From: a virus
Direction: 5' to 3' (one strand)
Length of the DNA: 21,774 bases
IMG/VR virus record: IMGVR_UViG_3300008459_000476
Location: 1 to 21,774 of that record
The notes under the pieces are model-generated. The model saw nothing but the letters and a program-made list of their open reading frames with translations. It was not told where the DNA came from and searched no databases. How positions within the stretch are numbered: position 1 is the stretch's first letter; each line of letters starts with the position of its first letter. Below are positions 5,304 through 12,236 of the stretch, in pieces. A program made the position numbers and the translations under genes.

Positions 5304-7186
5304 TACCTGGGGGTGTTAAAGTTTCGGGGTTTCAAAAATCCGCGGTTCACCATATCTCGCGGGCGCTGGGCTACTTTGCGCTCATTCGTAGGGATAGCTA
5401 CCGCCTTCCGCTCGCTGGGGTCCAGAGACCGGATAATGCGCTGGGCCTCGTTTACAGAAATCAGTTTATTGTCCTTTCGTAGGTACGTCTGGCGCTCCCA
5501 GAAATGGCGACAGCTTCCGCCGCCTTTGTACAACCAGATGCTGTACGTGTCTGCTCCGCGCGGGCCCCATCCTGGGTTCACAGCCTGGGAACCTGCAGCC
5601 AGAATATCCTCCTTTCGGTAGACCTTCAGGGCGTTTACCATGCGGCTGCAGAAATCGCGGCTTTTTTCGTCCGCGGTGTTGGGTTTGTAGGCGTACCGTA
5701 CCCGGAGAATTTCGCTATCCTGTTCGCTGTTGGCGCCTGGGTTGCCTCGCAGAACGCGCGCAAATTGAAAAGCGGAATCGTGGAGGTCCTCCAAATCGTA
5801 GTCTACCTCTCGCGTATCGATGAGCTCCCATTCGTCGCCCAGTTCCTCGCCACATCCCGCCAGGTAATCGAATGCCCCGTCCAGGTTCACGGCCTCCGAA
5901 GCGAGGGCTACCCCTTCCTGAAACATAGCCTCCGCCGCATCAATCGGGAAACCTAGCATGGTAACCAAAAGCTGGATAGCCTGGGCGCGTGTGAGCTCTC
6001 CGCGCTGCTCGCGTGCCACAATCTCCAGGGCGCTGCTTACCTGGATTCCGGTGTAAGACTGTGTAACGTTCGCCTCTGCCACCTGTTGACCACGTGGGTA
6101 CACCTTCGCCTTCACCCCTGAGGCTCCTAGCATGCTCTCCACAGCCTCAATTACCACCTTCCGTTCCGGGTTTACCACCTGCTCGTTAAACAGGTTTGCA
6201 GATTCCGCAATCTCCGAACCTCCGCCAAGTTTGCCGGCCACCATTACCCCGAACATTTGCGGGTTCGTAACGCGGTGGCCTATCATAATTTTCGCGGTGG
6301 TTTCCTCGCTCAGGAATTGGTACTGTTTGTCCGCGTCCGAAAGGGGGAAAGGCTCAATAACTGGGCGGCGCTCCGGCGTGTCCGAGAACGTCATGAAGAA
6401 TTTACCCGCGTTCTGTGGGCCCGCCGTTTCCCGTTCGATATCATTACGGATGTTCCGGCGTTCTTGTTCGTCTGGAAATCCGTTTGCAAAGTGGATAGCA
6501 AACGAGGGCGCCAGGCCGTTCTTGATATTGTTAATGTGGTATACCGAAATCTCTTTCTCTAATTCAATATAGTTGATTGCCCCGATATAGTCCGGCTTAG
6601 GGTAGTAAAAGGAACCCACCGTGAACGGGTGCACCGCGAGGATTTGTAGCGGGTGCTCGTTTTTCGTTTCGGGGTTGAACCTAGGCAGCGCCTGGGGTTC
6701 CTCGCGGCTCGCCCAGTCTTTCGCGTAATAGTACCAGTTTACCGTTTCGTGCTCATCCGCCACCCCGCACCGCACGTTTTCAAACGGCAAATGCCGCACG
6801 TTTGCAATCACAGAACGGTCCAGGCTCCAGGTAATCTCCAGGTAGAACCCGCGCTGAATCTTCAGGTCTAGGGTGGCCTTCCGCAGTTCGTCCTCCAGGT
6901 CCCATTTCGCGAACAATAACCGCGCCTCCAGGCTGTCCGAATCGAACCCCTGCCCGTAAATCATAGAGGCAATGGTATTGCACAGGGCGTTATGCGTAGG
7001 GCTCGCATGGTAGAGGTCTACCAGGTACTGGGGGTATTTATTATCTGCCCCGTATTCTACGAACGTGTCCGTGGGTTTTTCCTCGTGCGAAACGGGCACG
7101 TACTTCGCCAGGTCTACACCTAGCACCCCGCTACCTAGCGGTTTATTCGGCGCCTTTGCCGGGATGTTTTGCAGTTTACGGTTCAT
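5303..7186 (-). CDS. Portal protein with long C-terminal extension
   Basis: This 627-residue protein has a portal-type N-terminal core: a Lys-Tyr-Pro-Gln-Tyr-Leu-Val-Asp-Leu segment (residues about 51-59), a Ser-Pro-Thr-His-Asn-Ala-Leu helix, then Tyr-His-Ile-Asn-Asn-Ile-Lys-Asn-Gly (about 235), a hallmark of Bacteroidota portal proteins, and a clip/stem region near residues 290-330. It forms the ring through which DNA enters and leaves. Portals are usually 400-500 residues; here about 130 extra residues (roughly 490-627) contain Ser-Arg-Asp-Phe-Cys, Arg-Lys-Glu-Asp-Ile and Cys-Arg-His-Phe-Trp-Glu-Arg motifs. These recall C-terminal domains fused to portal or minor head proteins. The start overlaps the upstream gene by 11 nt. 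It lies after the capsid genes, not next to terminase. Confidence 0.82.
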   Translation of the reverse strand: MNRKLQNIPAKAPNKPLGSGVLGVDLAKYVPVSHEEKPTDTFVEYGADNKYPQYLVDLYHASPTHNALCNTIASMIYGQGFDSDSLEARLLFAKWDLEDELRKATLDLKIQRGFYLEITWSLDRSVIANVRHLPFENVRCGVADEHETVNWYYYAKDWASREEPQALPRFNPETKNEHPLQILAVHPFTVGSFYYPKPDYIGAINYIELEKEISVYHINNIKNGLAPSFAIHFANGFPDEQERRNIRNDIERETAGPQNAGKFFMTFSDTPERRPVIEPFPLSDADKQYQFLSEETTAKIMIGHRVTNPQMFGVMVAGKLGGGSEIAESANLFNEQVVNPERKVVIEAVESMLGASGVKAKVYPRGQQVAEANVTQSYTGIQVSSALEIVAREQRGELTRAQAIQLLVTMLGFPIDAAEAMFQEGVALASEAVNLDGAFDYLAGCGEELGDEWELIDTREVDYDLEDLHDSAFQFARVLRGNPGANSEQDSEILRVRYAYKPNTADEKSRDFCSRMVNALKVYRKEDILAAGSQAVNPGWGPRGADTYSIWLYKGGGSCRHFWERQTYLRKDNKLISVNEAQRIIRSLDPSERKAVAIPTNERKVAQRPRDMVNRGFLKPRNFNTPR

Positions 7187-7571
7187 AGTAGATAACGTTA
7201 TCCTCTAGCGTAATGGTGGGAAAAGTTGCAATGGCCGGTCCAGGGACGCGAAGGGTTCCCCGCTCAATCAAACCGGCCACGGCCACGTTCGCCGGGTCTA
7301 AGTTCGTGCTGCTCGTTTGTGCGAACACGAAATAATCATAATCCCCCGGGTCTGTCAGGGTTACGTTATTCGTATTCGTTACGTTCGTGTCGACAGCTAC
7401 CGCGGTGTACCGTTCATTATCGTAATCGGTAACCGCTACGAAATAGAAATCTTCACCCGTTGTACGGTTTACCAGTTTAAACAGGTAGTGCGTGTACAGG
7501 TAGTCCCGTGCTGCTTCCTGGAGGGTCAGGTAGAGGGTCTGGTTCGCCTGGTTCGGGTTTAGGTACAGCAT
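7176..7571 (-). CDS. Minor virion protein, beta-rich, between tail tube and portal
   Basis: The 131-residue, Thr/Tyr/Asn-rich protein is dominated by beta strands (Thr-Leu-Tyr-Leu-Thr-Leu, Phe-Tyr-Phe-Val-Ala-Val and similar). I associate the opening (MLYLN...Q..TLYLTL) with short structural proteins encoded near capsid and portal genes of Bacteroidota phages. Their role is not established; head decoration, head-tail joining or an Ig-like accessory are possible. A UUCG hairpin separates it from the tail tube gene; its stop overlaps the portal start. Confidence 0.6.
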   Translation of the reverse strand: MLYLNPNQANQTLYLTLQEAARDYLYTHYLFKLVNRTTGEDFYFVAVTDYDNERYTAVAVDTNVTNTNNVTLTDPGDYDYFVFAQTSSTNLDPANVAVAGLIERGTLRVPGPAIATFPTITLEDNVIYYEP

Positions 7572-7602
7572 CGATTCTATAACGTTGGAATGCCCTAAAA
7601 TA

Positions 7603-7630
7603 GAACAGCACCCCCGAAGGGGTGCCGTTC
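7603..7630 (-). terminator. UUCG hairpin after tail tube gene (attenuator or mRNA stabiliser)
   Basis: The minus-strand RNA forms GCACCCC-UUCG-GGGGUGC (7625-7608), extended outward by GAAC/GUUC past one mismatch. The loop is the very stable C(UUCG)G tetraloop. Only UAUUUUA follows, a weak U-tract, so read-through into the portal genes is likely. This would give more capsid and tube mRNA than portal mRNA. Confidence 0.68.
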
Positions 7631-7648
7631 CTCATTTCCGCTGTGGCA

Positions 7649-8167
7649 TTAGTTGCCTGGGGTGAACGTGATGTTGGTAACAGCCGAAAGACCTGGGGCC
7701 GGTACTTTTTCCTCCGCGGTGAAGGTCAAAGTGTAGCCGTACAGGTCGCCGGGGTTCTGTCCCGTGACAATCGTACCGCCGGTAACCAGGGCTCCGTTCG
7801 TGTGGCCGAGAACCAAACGGTCGCCGTTCATAGTGTCCACAATAACCACTACCTGAGTCTTCACCAGGTCTGCAATTTCTGCGGAGACTCCGGATTCAAT
7901 TTTAGGTACAGTGATTTCGAGCACCTGAGAATAAAATACGCTCCCAGATTCGGCGCTCGCGTTAATGGTCTGGGTGAGGCTGCTAGAGTTCTTCGTTACG
8001 TCGAACCCGTAGACAGTCAAACCTGGAGCTACCGCCCCGGCCAGGGCTCCGGCCGTAACCGTGCCCCAGTCCGTAGCATCGAATTCCCCAATCCATACCC
8101 TTTTAATTCCGCCGATAGCATCCCGGCACGGAATACCACGGCCCGAGATAGTAATAGTACAGGCCAT
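7649..8167 (-). CDS. Major tail tube protein
   Basis: This 172-residue protein is beta-strand-rich, Thr/Val/Gly-rich and almost free of charged clusters, as expected of a tube subunit. The start (Met-Ala-Cys-Thr-Ile-Thr...Cys-Arg-Asp-Ala-Ile-Gly-Gly-Ile-Lys) matches tail tube proteins I know from Bacteroidota siphophages. It should polymerise into the non-contractile tail tube around the tape measure. It lies directly after the major capsid gene (10 nt) and before a strong hairpin, consistent with high expression. No tail sheath gene is visible in the window. Confidence 0.72.
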   Translation of the reverse strand: MACTITISGRGIPCRDAIGGIKRVWIGEFDATDWGTVTAGALAGAVAPGLTVYGFDVTKNSSSLTQTINASAESGSVFYSQVLEITVPKIESGVSAEIADLVKTQVVVIVDTMNGDRLVLGHTNGALVTGGTIVTGQNPGDLYGYTLTFTAEEKVPAPGLSAVTNITFTPGN

Positions 8168-8177
8168 GTTTTACGTG

Positions 8178-9119
8178 TTAGGAGGTGCGACGTGCGATAG
8201 CGTACGAATCGTGGTCCACGATTTGGCAGCCTGCAGTAATTGCAATCATTGCGCGGGTTGCATCCTCGAGGGTGCTCTCGTTCAAGTTTGCGACAGCTGC
8301 AGCGGTAGCGAAATCGTTTCCGCTCAGGTCCGTACCGAACGCCAGGTTCTCAGGCTTAGAGAACAGGAACGTGTCGGCGGGGAATCCGCGCGGGGTCACG
8401 ATGCGGTATCCAGCGTACTGGCTTACCTGCTCGTTCGGGAGGTAGAGAGAACCGTTTGCAGAGCCGAGAGATGCGTAGTACAGAGACTTCATAGCAGGGC
8501 TCATGTACAGCAAGGTATCCGGGTCGCCCGCGATATCGGCCGGTACTTTTGCCGCCAGAGCTGCGAGACGGGTGAGAATACCCGTTGCACCCGTGGTAGA
8601 GTCCGTTGCACCTGCCAAAGCATTCTCAGCGGTCGGCGAAGCAGCCACGATTTTAGCGAGCCACCCGTTCAGGTAGGTAACCGCCGTTCCGCCCGACGTG
8701 GTTCCGTCTACGCTGTTGTAGGCGCCGCGCCACATACCTACTTCGATATCCTTTGCAGCCTGGGCAATGACGTACCGAAGCATAGCCTCATTCGTGTCGC
8801 GCGGAGCCGTGCGAGAATCGCGCATCATATCGGCCTCCCACGTAGCAATCAAATCTGAATTGCAGAGCTGCAATTTGATTTCAAGTTTCGTGGTAGCCAA
8901 AATCACCTCATCGAGGGTAGCGGCGCCTCCGTTGAATCCGCACGTACGCGCCCGGAGCGAAGCGCCCGACCACTTCCGCAGAACGGCCGTACCGACCACG
9001 TTAGGAACGAGGTTACACCAATTGTTCACGATAGTGTCCGCTGCCATGATAGCAGGCGTGACGTACGGGAGGGCCGCCTTTCCAGCGTAGGTTCCCGTTG
9101 CGGCTGTAATGTTTGCCAT
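8178..9119 (-). CDS. Major capsid protein
   Basis: The 313-residue protein is Ala/Thr-rich, with long central helices, a Trp-Glu-Ala-Asp-Met-Met-Arg-Asp segment near residue 94 and an SPAMKSLYYASLG stretch near residue 207. These fit the HK97-fold capsid proteins of Bacteroidota phages. The genes before it encode scaffold and protease, the standard head-assembly set. The start is preceded by CCTTTTTTAAAAA with no Shine-Dalgarno, a leader shared with the scaffold gene. There is no obvious cleaved delta domain within it; scaffolding is supplied by the separate upstream protein. Confidence 0.8.
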   Translation of the reverse strand: MANITAATGTYAGKAALPYVTPAIMAADTIVNNWCNLVPNVVGTAVLRKWSGASLRARTCGFNGGAATLDEVILATTKLEIKLQLCNSDLIATWEADMMRDSRTAPRDTNEAMLRYVIAQAAKDIEVGMWRGAYNSVDGTTSGGTAVTYLNGWLAKIVAASPTAENALAGATDSTTGATGILTRLAALAAKVPADIAGDPDTLLYMSPAMKSLYYASLGSANGSLYLPNEQVSQYAGYRIVTPRGFPADTFLFSKPENLAFGTDLSGNDFATAAAVANLNESTLEDATRAMIAITAGCQIVDHDSYAIARRTS

Positions 9120-9139
9120 TTTTTAAAAAAGGTTTAGGT

Positions 9140-9682
9140 TTAGTAAGAGCTCATCAAAACACGCACCCGGTCCGCCTCGCTGAGGGTAGCGAGTTCCGCG
9201 GCCGAAGGGCGTGCCTTTTGGGTGCCGAGTTTTTGGACGCCCTGGGCGGCGGGCTGCTTCGCCAGGTTTGCGATTTCTTCGTTCTTTTCCTGGAGCTGTT
9301 GAGCGAAGTTCTCGGTAACCTTCGCTACCGCCTCATCAATCATACGCGCGACGTCCTCGCGGGTCAGCGTTTCCTCCGCTGCAGCTACGGGTTCTTCCTC
9401 TTTTGCTTCCTCCACAGCTTCAGCTTCACCCATTTCAGCAATAACGCCACCCTGGACCACGAACGGCGTGCCGTCTGCCAGCATGTAGTTACCGTCTGGG
9501 AGCGGGATTTGCTCGCCTTCGTCATTCACCACATACACGTCTACACCCACGGCGAACGCTTCGGCCGAGGTCTGGATTTCTTGGCCACCCTCCAGGGCTG
9601 CCACCGCGAACTTTTGTTCTTCAGCGCCCAGGGCCTGGGCTGCCTTCAGGAACATCTCCGCTACTCTTTGTTTTACGTCCAT
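9140..9682 (-). CDS. Capsid scaffolding protein
   Basis: This 180-residue protein has a small N-terminal domain, a beta-rich middle (residues about 45-80, containing Pro-Leu-Pro-Asp-Gly-Asn-Tyr-Met), then a very acidic Glu/Ala-rich stretch (about 82-105) and a long coiled-coil helix (about 105-145). Acidic coiled-coil proteins encoded between prohead protease and capsid are scaffolds that direct shell assembly and are cleaved or expelled. The U/A-rich leader before its ATG matches that of the capsid gene. The function rests on position and composition. Confidence 0.72.
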   Translation of the reverse strand: MDVKQRVAEMFLKAAQALGAEEQKFAVAALEGGQEIQTSAEAFAVGVDVYVVNDEGEQIPLPDGNYMLADGTPFVVQGGVIAEMGEAEAVEEAKEEEPVAAAEETLTREDVARMIDEAVAKVTENFAQQLQEKNEEIANLAKQPAAQGVQKLGTQKARPSAAELATLSEADRVRVLMSSY

Positions 9683-9712
9683 TTTAAAAAGGATTTGTAG
9701 GTATAACGAAAT

Positions 9713-10291
9713 TCAAGACAGGGAATTGACAATCTCAGAAACCGCGTTCTCTAGGGCCTGCTCAAAAGAAAGGGCTGCAGCTTCCTGGCGGCGCGTAAAT
9801 AGGCCCTCGATGCTGAACCCTTTTACCCGGCCGGTCTTTACCCAGTCATTCCACAGCGTTTCGCTGTCAATCTTCATCGAAACCATCCAGGTTCCACGTG
9901 GAACATTCATACCGTAGAGCGCGGATTTGTCTTTTTTGGAGTCCTCCACAATCCAAGACTCCACTACCGTAGTACCCTGTACCGGGGCCTCGTGTTCGAG
10001 GGTCGCGCGGCTCTGGTTGCCTGCCTGAAAATAGAGCTCCATAGCCTGGCGCACCGTGTCCTTACTAAACAGGATATAGAAATCTTCGCCGTCCTTGTGG
10101 CGGTAGATTGGTTTATCTGGAATGAGGGCGGGCCCCATTACCAGGCGCTTTTCTTCATCGATAGCTTTAAACCGGAATTCTTCCGACAGTGCTACGAAAT
10201 CCTTTTCTATAGCCGGTTCCTCCACTAAAGAAATGGCCTGGATGCCGAACGCTTCGGCGTCCGTGTCGATAATGAGCTCGTATACGTTCAT
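9713..10291 (-). CDS. XkdF-type prohead serine protease (Peptidase_S78_2)
   Basis: The 192-residue protein contains the sequence signature of XkdF: Gly-Pro-Ala-Leu-Ile-Pro-Asp-Lys-Pro-Ile-Tyr-Arg (about 53-64), Phe-Ser-Lys-Asp-Thr-Val-Arg, Glu-His (about 99), Val-Val-Glu-Ser-Trp-Ile-Val-Glu-Asp, Gly-Thr-Trp-Met-Val-Ser-Met-Lys and Gly-Phe-Ser-Ile-Glu-Gly. In this assemblin-like family the His of the Glu-His motif and the Ser of Phe-Ser-Ile-Glu-Gly are the expected catalytic residues (about His100 and Ser160). It should process scaffold and capsid during head maturation. ATG overlaps the tape measure stop by 4 nt. Confidence 0.86.
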   Translation of the reverse strand: MNVYELIIDTDAEAFGIQAISLVEEPAIEKDFVALSEEFRFKAIDEEKRLVMGPALIPDKPIYRHKDGEDFYILFSKDTVRQAMELYFQAGNQSRATLEHEAPVQGTTVVESWIVEDSKKDKSALYGMNVPRGTWMVSMKIDSETLWNDWVKTGRVKGFSIEGLFTRRQEAAALSFEQALENAVSEIVNSLS

Positions 10292-12078
10292 GGATTTAGT
10301 GCGGCCTGGTCCGCGATTCTTTGGTTTGCCTGTTGTGCATTGCTAACGTCTGAGGCTAGGACGTACGAACGGAACCCGCCCGTAGTGCTGCCCTGCCCCA
10401 TAAATGAGAGGTCTAACTGTGGGGGCGGTGCCGCGGTCCCCAGGTCGCCCGTAGCTCCTGGAGGTGGTGGCGGGCCGCCTGGAGATTCGAACTGTTGGCG
10501 TGCGATAGTCGCGATTTGAGCCGCACCAGTAGCAGCTACCGCCACCGTAGACGCAATGCGTAGGAGGGTGGGCTGCGTTTTGTCTGTGAGGGCCGCCGTA
10601 ATCCCCTCCGCGGTGTTTACTACAGCGTTTGCCAGGGATACGGTTTTGCTAATGTTGAACCACCGTTTGGCGCGCTTTTCGTCCCGCTTACCGAATACCT
10701 CCGCCAGGGCCTCCGTGGTCTGTAGGGTGAGCTGTGCAAACCTGGAAGCGGTAGCTAGGCGGGTGCGTGCCCGCTTCGCGAAGTCCTCTAGTTCCGCCTG
10801 CCTCCGTTCGCGGCGCTGTTGCTCCGCGTATTTCTCCGCGTCTGCCTCTTTCGCCAGGTAGTCCTGGGTAATAACGAGCTGTGCGTTCTTCGTTTCCTGC
10901 TCTATTTGCAGGGTGGTGTTTTTCTTGGCGTTTAGTGCCGTAGCCGTAGCGGTAAGTTCGGCCGATTCCGCCACCCTCCGTTTCCGTTCTTCTTCTTCCA
11001 GGCGCGCCTGTTCTTCCGCCGCGGCTGCAGCACGCAAACCCTGGAGCTCTGCCTGCAGCCGTTTACGCAGTCTCAGAGATTCCGTTTCAATCTCGAATAT
11101 CTCCGCCTGCAGTTCGGCTGCCTTTGTCCGCTCTTCGTCCGTAATGGTGCCCGCTGCCTCTGCTAGTTTGTTCTGCTCGCGCTGAATCCGGAGCGCCTCG
11201 CTCGCGTTTGCCTTCCGCTCGTTGAGCAGTTGCCGGTCGAGCTGTGCGGAGCGTTCGCTGGCTCTAATCCGTTCCTCGATGCTCCGGGTTTCATCATCGG
11301 CTATTAGGCGGTTCGCGGCTATCTCTTTCCGCACTCGAGCCTGGGAGATAATTTGGTCCCGCTGCCTGTCCTCTAGGGCCTGGGTAGCCCCTGCCAGGCG
11401 TGCAGCGGCATCGGCCGCGGCGCTCGCTTCGGTGGCCACTTTGCCTACCTCATTCGCGAATGCTTTAACTACCGCCGTAGCCGGGTTTAAAGACAGGGCC
11501 GCGTCCCCTAGTTTGCCTAACCCCTGGCGCGCGCTCTCTAGGGCGCCCTTAAAATCCCCGCTAAATACCTGTTGCATAGCGGTACCTAGCGAGCCTACCC
11601 CGTCCAGGATTTTGGTGAACTGGTCTATGACGTACTGTTTAACCAGACCGGCAAACTCCGTTAGGGATTCGCGCGGTTTGGTAAACAGGTTCACGATTCC
11701 CTCGCCCAGCTTAGCAGCCACCCCTACCACAACCTGGAACGCTGCCCGTAGGCCCGCCATGGCGCGTTCTAATTTCTCGGCGCCTTCGTCGGTGCTCTGG
11801 AAGTAGGCCACCAGGGACCCTAAGGCCGTAACAAAGAGGCCTATACCCGTAGCCGCAAATGCGATTTTGGTGGCGTTCAGGCCTCCGATTAGAGACCGTA
11901 TACCCGCGCCTGCCCCTACTAGCTGAGACGCAAACCCGCCCGTAACCCGGTCGAGCGCTCCGATAGCGTTCTGCCCGGTTTTACTCAGATTATCTACCGC
12001 GTCCTCCGCATCCTGGAATGCTTTATCCAGCTGCGAAGTATCCGCCTCGATTTTTACTACTGGGTCTTTACGAGCCAT
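10288..12078 (-). CDS. Tail tape measure protein
   Basis: This is a 596-residue protein. It has an N-terminal helical region with Asp-Thr-Ser-Gln-Leu-Asp-Lys-Ala-Phe, a hydrophobic Gly/Ala segment (residues about 58-90), a second amphipathic patch (about 105-125), a very long charged coiled coil (about 230-450), a further hydrophobic stretch (about 470-530) and a Pro/Gly-rich C-terminus. This is the build of tape measure proteins, which set tail length and cross the cell envelope. At the general ratio of about 0.15 nm per residue, a tail of roughly 90 nm is expected. It overlaps the small membrane-protein gene by 22 nt and the protease gene by 4 nt. No lysozyme or peptidase domain is visible. 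Confidence 0.88.
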   Translation of the reverse strand: MARKDPVVKIEADTSQLDKAFQDAEDAVDNLSKTGQNAIGALDRVTGGFASQLVGAGAGIRSLIGGLNATKIAFAATGIGLFVTALGSLVAYFQSTDEGAEKLERAMAGLRAAFQVVVGVAAKLGEGIVNLFTKPRESLTEFAGLVKQYVIDQFTKILDGVGSLGTAMQQVFSGDFKGALESARQGLGKLGDAALSLNPATAVVKAFANEVGKVATEASAAADAAARLAGATQALEDRQRDQIISQARVRKEIAANRLIADDETRSIEERIRASERSAQLDRQLLNERKANASEALRIQREQNKLAEAAGTITDEERTKAAELQAEIFEIETESLRLRKRLQAELQGLRAAAAAEEQARLEEEERKRRVAESAELTATATALNAKKNTTLQIEQETKNAQLVITQDYLAKEADAEKYAEQQRRERRQAELEDFAKRARTRLATASRFAQLTLQTTEALAEVFGKRDEKRAKRWFNISKTVSLANAVVNTAEGITAALTDKTQPTLLRIASTVAVAATGAAQIATIARQQFESPGGPPPPPGATGDLGTAAPPPQLDLSFMGQGSTTGGFRSYVLASDVSNAQQANQRIADQAALNP

Positions 12079-12236
12079 AACGCTAGCCTAAAAATTAAAA
12101 TGAGCCACCCTACCGCAATACAAAAGGCCAGGAAGTAATCTAGGTACTTTACCCACCGCGGCGCCCGCCGTTTAGACTGGAGCAGCAGTATAGCCTCCAT
12201 CAAATAACCATGGTCCTTTTGTTCTCTTAGCTTCAT
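12057..12236 (-). CDS. Small membrane protein upstream of tape measure
   Basis: This 59-residue protein has a charged N-terminus (residues 1-30, Lys/Arg-rich) and one strong membrane segment (about 34-56). ATG at 12236 overlaps the upstream tail gene stop (ATGA). The frame can be extended to 12293 but only as a shadow of that gene. It overlaps the tape measure gene by 22 nt. It may assist tail assembly at the membrane or act in DNA entry; there is no family I can name. Confidence 0.6.
   Translation of the reverse strand: MKLREQKDHGYLMEAILLLQSKRRAPRWVKYLDYFLAFCIAVGWLILIFRLALWLVKTQ

Noticed and set aside
8061-8858. 265-codon open frame on the + strand
   Set aside because: It lies opposite the capsid and tail tube genes, has Arg/Cys/Ser-rich composition typical of antisense shadows, and matches no family; no + strand promoter box was found.
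9113-9700. 195-codon open frame on the + strand
   Set aside because: It is antisense to the scaffold gene; its Leu/Phe-rich composition is explained by the Glu/Ala-rich scaffold on the other strand.
11222-11806. 194-codon open frame on the + strand
   Set aside because: It is a shadow of the tape measure coiled coil, Arg/Ser-rich with no natural domain.
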